Assembly: GCF_047675955.1 (NCBI RefSeq)
Contig: NC_132910.1
Coordinates: 93,026,923 to 93,090,922 of the forward strand
From: Chlorocebus sabaeus
Lineage: Eukaryota; Chordata; Mammalia; Primates; Cercopithecidae
Reading direction: 5' to 3'
Length of the DNA stretch: 64,000 bases
Both the position numbers and the translations under genes were made by a program. The notes beneath the pieces were generated by a model. It did not search any database. It was not told the origin of the DNA and saw only the letters and a list, made by a program, of their open reading frames with translations. Position 1 is the stretch's first letter. Each line of letters begins with the position of its first letter. Shown piece by piece: positions 60,012 through 64,000 of this stretch.

Positions 60012-61110
60012 TTTGCTTACTTATTCAAGAGATATTAAGCATCTGCATTGTGCTAGGCTTTAAGTAACCTGGATACAAAAATAAAGGAGATAAATGTCCT
60101 ACGTTCATGAAACTTACATTCTGGTCAAAAGGGCAGACCATAAGCAAACAAATATATGTTTTATTTTAGGTAATAAGCCCGAGGAAAAATAAGAGAGTAA
60201 AGGGCTTGAAAGCAGTGAGAGGTGAGGACTTTTTTTCAATAAATGTATCAGGGAAAGCCTTTTTTGAGGGGGTGAGCGAAAGAAGGAGCATTTTCAATAC
60301 TTGCTTCACCCTCCAACTTTTTTTATTGGTAATACAACATGTGTGAACCAATATTCTACAAAACAAACTTTGAGAAGGGCCAAACTACTCTGCTCCTCTA
60401 CCTTTCCAAATCTGGGCTCTAGTAGTAACACTTTTTCTTATCATACAATAGCTATTTATGTCAACTTAAACTTTTATTGTAAGCTAAGGAACGAGTTTGG
60501 CAAGATGACCTGGAATGCCAATTTAATTTTAGAAACGATATTTATTAAGCATATACGATGTTTTAGACCTTTGTTAAAACTAAACTCAACTACAATCGAA
60601 GACAGTGATGAGAGCACCAGAACTAAGTGCTGGCCCAGAGGAGAAAGGGATTAGCTTGACCTTTGGGATTCATGGGCATCTGCAAGGGTTCTTGTGAAAG
60701 CTAAATTGGTGCCTAAAAATCTTATGAATGTAGTAGAGTTGAAGGAGGCGGGTAATCCACTCAGGAGAAGGAAAGAACAGCATGAACAAAGGTATTAGGA
60801 AAAATTAAAGGACATATGCAGAGGACTGTGAATAATCCAAACTGAACAGACACTACAGTGAAAAGAAAGAAGAGGGAATGAGGTAAGAAAAGCTGATGGA
60901 TCCTGAAATGGCAGAGGCCCCTAAATTCTAGGTAATTTTAAAATTACTCTGTATGTAGTGGGGAGAGACATGATCATTTTTGAACTTTAGGAAACTACTC
61001 TTTGATGGGAATGTGGAAAGTAGATTGGAAGACAAAGGACTAGAGAAAAAGGAATTAAGTGACTACTGTAGTGGTCCCGGTGAAAAGTCATAAAGGTCTG
61101 GAGTAAAGCA
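60012..61110 (-). mobile_element. L2 pieces, minus strand
   Basis: 60012-60290 begins with ACTTATTCAAGAGATATTAA and TGCATTGTGCTAGGCTTTAA and later CATGAAACTTACATTCTGG, the reverse of the L2 3' end. 60720-61110 continues with GGGGAGAGACATGATCATTT and GTGACTACTGTAGTGGTCC. The part between (60300-60700) is not clearly L2; a 117-codon plus frame there (60301-60654) has no recognisable domain. Confidence 0.55.
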
Positions 61111-61256
61111 AGAGGAGGAAATGAACAAAAGACCATGTATTAAAGATGGGAGTGAGTGAATTAGCATCTGAGAGAGGTCACCTTACAAGGATTATGACAG
61201 AGGTAGCAATTAAAAACTCCAAGAATGAGGAGACAGTATGTTATCTCAGATACATT

Positions 61257-61291
61257 TTTTTTCCTTTCTTCTCTCTCTCTCTCTCTTTTTT
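61257..61291. repeat. CT-rich microsatellite
   Basis: T8 then (CT)n then T8. Opposed open frames across it (61146-61373 and 61161-61370) are low complexity in the middle. Confidence 0.85.
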
Positions 61292-61724
61292 TTATAACTA
61301 CACTGAAGCAGATAATCAGACTGGGTCTAACAGAGCCATCATTTCTGACACTTGCAACGATTCTCTGCAATAATGCTTGAAATGACTGTGTTGTTTGTCA
61401 AGAAGATGGCTATCAGGGAGAGTATAAAATATCACTTGGAGCCAACAGTGGTAATTTGCTCAGAGTTAACTTTTTTGATAAAAACAAAGAGTGTTTCAGT
61501 AGTTTTATTCAAGTAGAGCCAAGAGAATTCTAAGGGCACCACAGTTTTTTTCTATCCATTTGGTTTGTGCTTTGTTGCACATCAGTCAGAAATGACATTT
61601 TGTATCGACTATTCTGTTCAATTGAATAAGACACAAAGACACGGAGCTTGGAAAAAGGGTATTTTTTTTCCTGACTTTTTAGTTTAGGCTTCTGCTAAAT
61701 TGCTTAAAGCTTTTCTTCAACTCT

Positions 61725-61835
61725 GACTGTTAAAGTTAGAAGGCACCCTTAGAGATCACCTGGTTCAACCCCTTCGTTTTTCAGATGAGAAAGCAGAGGC
61801 CTCCAGAGAAGGACCAAGATCTCATTAGTAGTCCA
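61725..61835 (+). mobile_element. Ancient mammalian SINE-like trace
   Basis: TTAGAAGGCACCCTTAGAGA, TCACCTGGTTCAACCCCTTC and TTTCAGATGAGAAAGCAGAG recall a widespread old mammalian repeat with the same order. I do not name the family with certainty. Confidence 0.45.
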
Positions 61836-62249
61836 TGGGGTATAGAGTAGAGATTATGTGCAGAACAATTAGATTAATGATACTCTTCAGGTCCCACAAA
61901 ATAAAGCAGAATCTCTCCTCTCATGCCCTGTCTGGAACAAAGAGGAAAGAGTTGGTTTCTTACTTTTCAGGTTTTATATATTGTGAGACATTCCTGTGCA
62001 GAAATACTCCCAGGGATTGTAAGGGAGCAGAGGCAGAGATAGCACAGATATGAAACAAGATCTCTCTATTCCCCAGCAATCCCCATGGTATTTTCATTCC
62101 TTTTCCTAGACAATTATAGTATGAAATTATCCTTTCTGAACCTGCCACTGTGGCTGCTATTGCACCAACTTATAAGCCACTAAGAATTCAGGATACAGAA
62201 GAAAGGAAATTAACACTCATTCAAAAGCATCAAGTAAATTCATAAAAAG

Positions 62250-62505
62250 TCAATCTTAAAAGTTACTATGTATTAAGCACTGACTATTTCACAAATGCTG
62301 ATCACTTCACCCAGTGGTCACCTTTAGCTTTCATACCACTCCTGTGAGGTAGGTACAAAGATCCATTCTGCAAATTGGAAAACTCAGAGAGATTAGGTAC
62401 TATGTCCAAACTCTCACTGGTAATATGAGGTAGAGAGATAATTTGAATCCAGTTCCTTCTGACACCTAAGTCTGTGCTCTTAACAACTGTGCTATACTTT
62501 TTTTC
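62250..62505 (+). mobile_element. MIR SINE
   Basis: Near-complete MIR: TACTATGTATTAAGCACTGA, CTGTGAGGTAGGTACAAAG, GAAAACTCAGAGAGATTAGG, GTCTGTGCTCTTAACAACTG and TGCTATACT at the end. Confidence 0.85.
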
Positions 62506-62934
62506 TACATTCTCCATTGCACGAGAAACTCTGTAGATTATAGTACTTGCACACATGGCCTTACAGAATATGTAGGACAGCTCAACACTCAGAATAATTA
62601 GATAGTAATAAGTAGTAGTCTCTGTAAATGAAATACATGTTCTAAACCTAAAGAGTTATCAGAGTGGGCTTAGGCTTAGGGTGACTTGTGATAGCCCCAG
62701 TTCATACCTATTGTCCCAGCAGGATTTACATGGAAGGATGGAAGAAAGGCATCTGGTGAAAGACAACAGCATTAAAAAAGAGAGAAAAAGAAATAAAGAG
62801 AGGCAAGCATTTGTGGTGTTTGTTATGTTTGTGTTACATGTTTGCTGCATGAGTTGGCGGGGGCAGGTATTTATGTGAACTAAGACTGAAAGATATGTGG
62901 GGGAGAGAAACAGAGGTGTGCTCTGATAAAGGGA
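62506..62934. other. No recognised feature
   Basis: Unique-looking. The 109-codon minus frame at 62659-62988 is Leu/Ser/Thr-rich and overlaps plus-strand frames; no domain, no splice support. Confidence 0.45.
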
Positions 62935-63365
62935 TGAGCAGATGAGATGGGTAACCAGCAGAGGAAAAAGGACCTTGAGAGCTGGCAAAGAAAAGCCACT
63001 GCAAGATCATAGGATTATACATGATATACTTGGATTTAAAATATTAGTGTGAAAATACTGTGCATGGTAGATTGAAGCAGAGCAGTTGGAAGCAGAAAAG
63101 CCAGTGAGATTATTGCAAAGAATATTGAAATAATCAAGATGTGAGGCAAATAAAATAGGATCAGGGTGGCAGAGAGAACATATCAATGCCAAAGGACACA
63201 TCGAGGGGGAAGAAGTGGCAGAATTTTGGGCAACAGACTAGTAGTTAAGACTTACATCATTGTTTACAATTACATTGTCAACAACTTTGAGATGTTATCA
63301 CCATGGGCAGTGAAAGAATAAGAGGAGCTGGTTTACTGCACTCATGAAGTTTTGGAAGTACCAGC
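62935..63365 (-). mobile_element. Probable L2 fragment, minus strand
   Basis: Purine-rich phrases in reverse-L2 order: AAGCCAGTGAGATTATTGCA, AATATTGAAATAATCAAGAT, then CAGGGTGGCAGAGAGAACAT and GAGGGGGAAGAAGTGGCAG. Diverged. Confidence 0.42.
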
Positions 63366-64000
63366 AAACCAAAATTATAGCATATGTTACCAGAAAGTTG
63401 TTTATAGTAATTTAAAAAAAACATAATGGAAGAATCCTACCATCACATAGCACAGAAAACATAGACAATCTGACCTGTTATATGTATTTTAGTTTCAGCA
63501 AAACATCATGTCATAATATATGAATTCTGCTAACTCAGATTTTGTTGGTTTTGTTCTATGTAAATTTGTACATTTGTTTTGGCTTATAGTTGCATGAAAA
63601 CTAAAGACATAGGAAGTTTATATCTGGTTTTATGTTTGTATATCTATAGGAAACATAATAATTTATGCCTGAAGGAAGTTATGCGATAATTACTTTTTCT
63701 TAAAGAGGTCTATTCATAACTTGAGTTGAGAAATAAAAATCTAATACAAATAAGGTTGTTTTTTACATTACTGGCTTTGACAAGCTAGTAGCTATCTGTG
63801 ATCTATGACTGTATAGGTTAAGTGGACTGGTGGTTTAGAAATAAAACTGTAAAGGGATAAGAAGAAAATAGATTAGAAAAGCAACAACAGTAAGTAGTTG
63901 CGACTGCATCAAGAAGTGTATGTTGTGTATGTCAAATTCTGAAGGATGAAAAAAGAATGAAGAAATATAAGACATAAAACTAACCACATAATCTACGATT
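63366..64000. other. No recognised feature
   Basis: AT-rich window end without a clear repeat, gene or splice-flanked frame. Confidence 0.45.

Noticed and set aside
60301..60654. 117-codon plus-strand open frame
   Set aside because: No recognisable domain, between L2 pieces, and on the strand opposite the candidate gene; kept only as a weak possibility.
62659..62988. 109-codon minus-strand open frame as an upstream exon
   Set aside because: Leu/Ser/Thr-rich with no splice sites of good quality and overlapping plus-strand frames.
1..64000. CRISPR arrays, tRNA or rRNA genes, bacterial operons
   Set aside because: No regularly spaced direct repeats, no tRNA cloverleaf or rRNA sequence was recognised; short tandem repeats are microsatellites or repeat tails.

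Overview
This window is nuclear DNA of a catarrhine primate, most likely an Old World monkey (macaque, baboon or guenon group). The evidence is dense L1 and Alu content, MIR/L2/MER20/MLT1/MST relics, and an AluY near 29.1-29.4 kb that carries sequence variants typical of cercopithecid young Alus. There are no bacterial-type genes, no CRISPR arrays and no compact operons. Nearly every open frame in the first 31 kb is a decayed piece of L1 ORF1 or ORF2.

Layout. 1-4.77 kb is a 5'-truncated L1 on the minus strand, cut by the window edge. 5.6-7.1 kb holds an old L1-like stretch with an MLT1-type LTR inside it. 7.1-8.3 kb is a young L1 with a 5' inversion, perfect target-site duplications and a long A-tail. 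10.0-12.1 kb has an L1 fragment, an unclassified block and a short Alu. 12.3-16.3 kb is an ancient L1 split by a complete Tigger-type DNA transposon, which itself hosts a 5'-inverted L1. 16.3-31.6 kb is a stack of nested minus-strand L1s: an ancient copy is split by a younger L1, by a displaced duplicate of that L1, and by a near full-length L1 of about 8.8 kb that holds several Alus. 31.6-43 kb is repeat-poor, with an MST/THE1-type LTR, an L2, a MIR and two Alus.

The one place with real evidence for a protein-coding gene is 43.17-44.76 kb on the minus strand. Two candidate alternative last exons lie back to back. The distal one (CDS 43211-43343) encodes a soluble 43-residue tail. The proximal one (CDS 44572-44746) encodes a 57-residue tail ending in a long hydrophobic segment, like a GPI signal or C-terminal membrane anchor. 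Each has a good splice acceptor, the same incoming phase and its own AATAAA. I do not recognise the gene. If the model is right, 44.75-64 kb is intron of that gene; it holds only scattered Alu, L1, L2, MIR and MER20 copies. Low positions, below 43.17 kb, would be downstream intergenic DNA.

I found no convincing sign of a previously undescribed biological system. The most useful leads are the alternative terminal exons and several rearrangement footprints within repeats.
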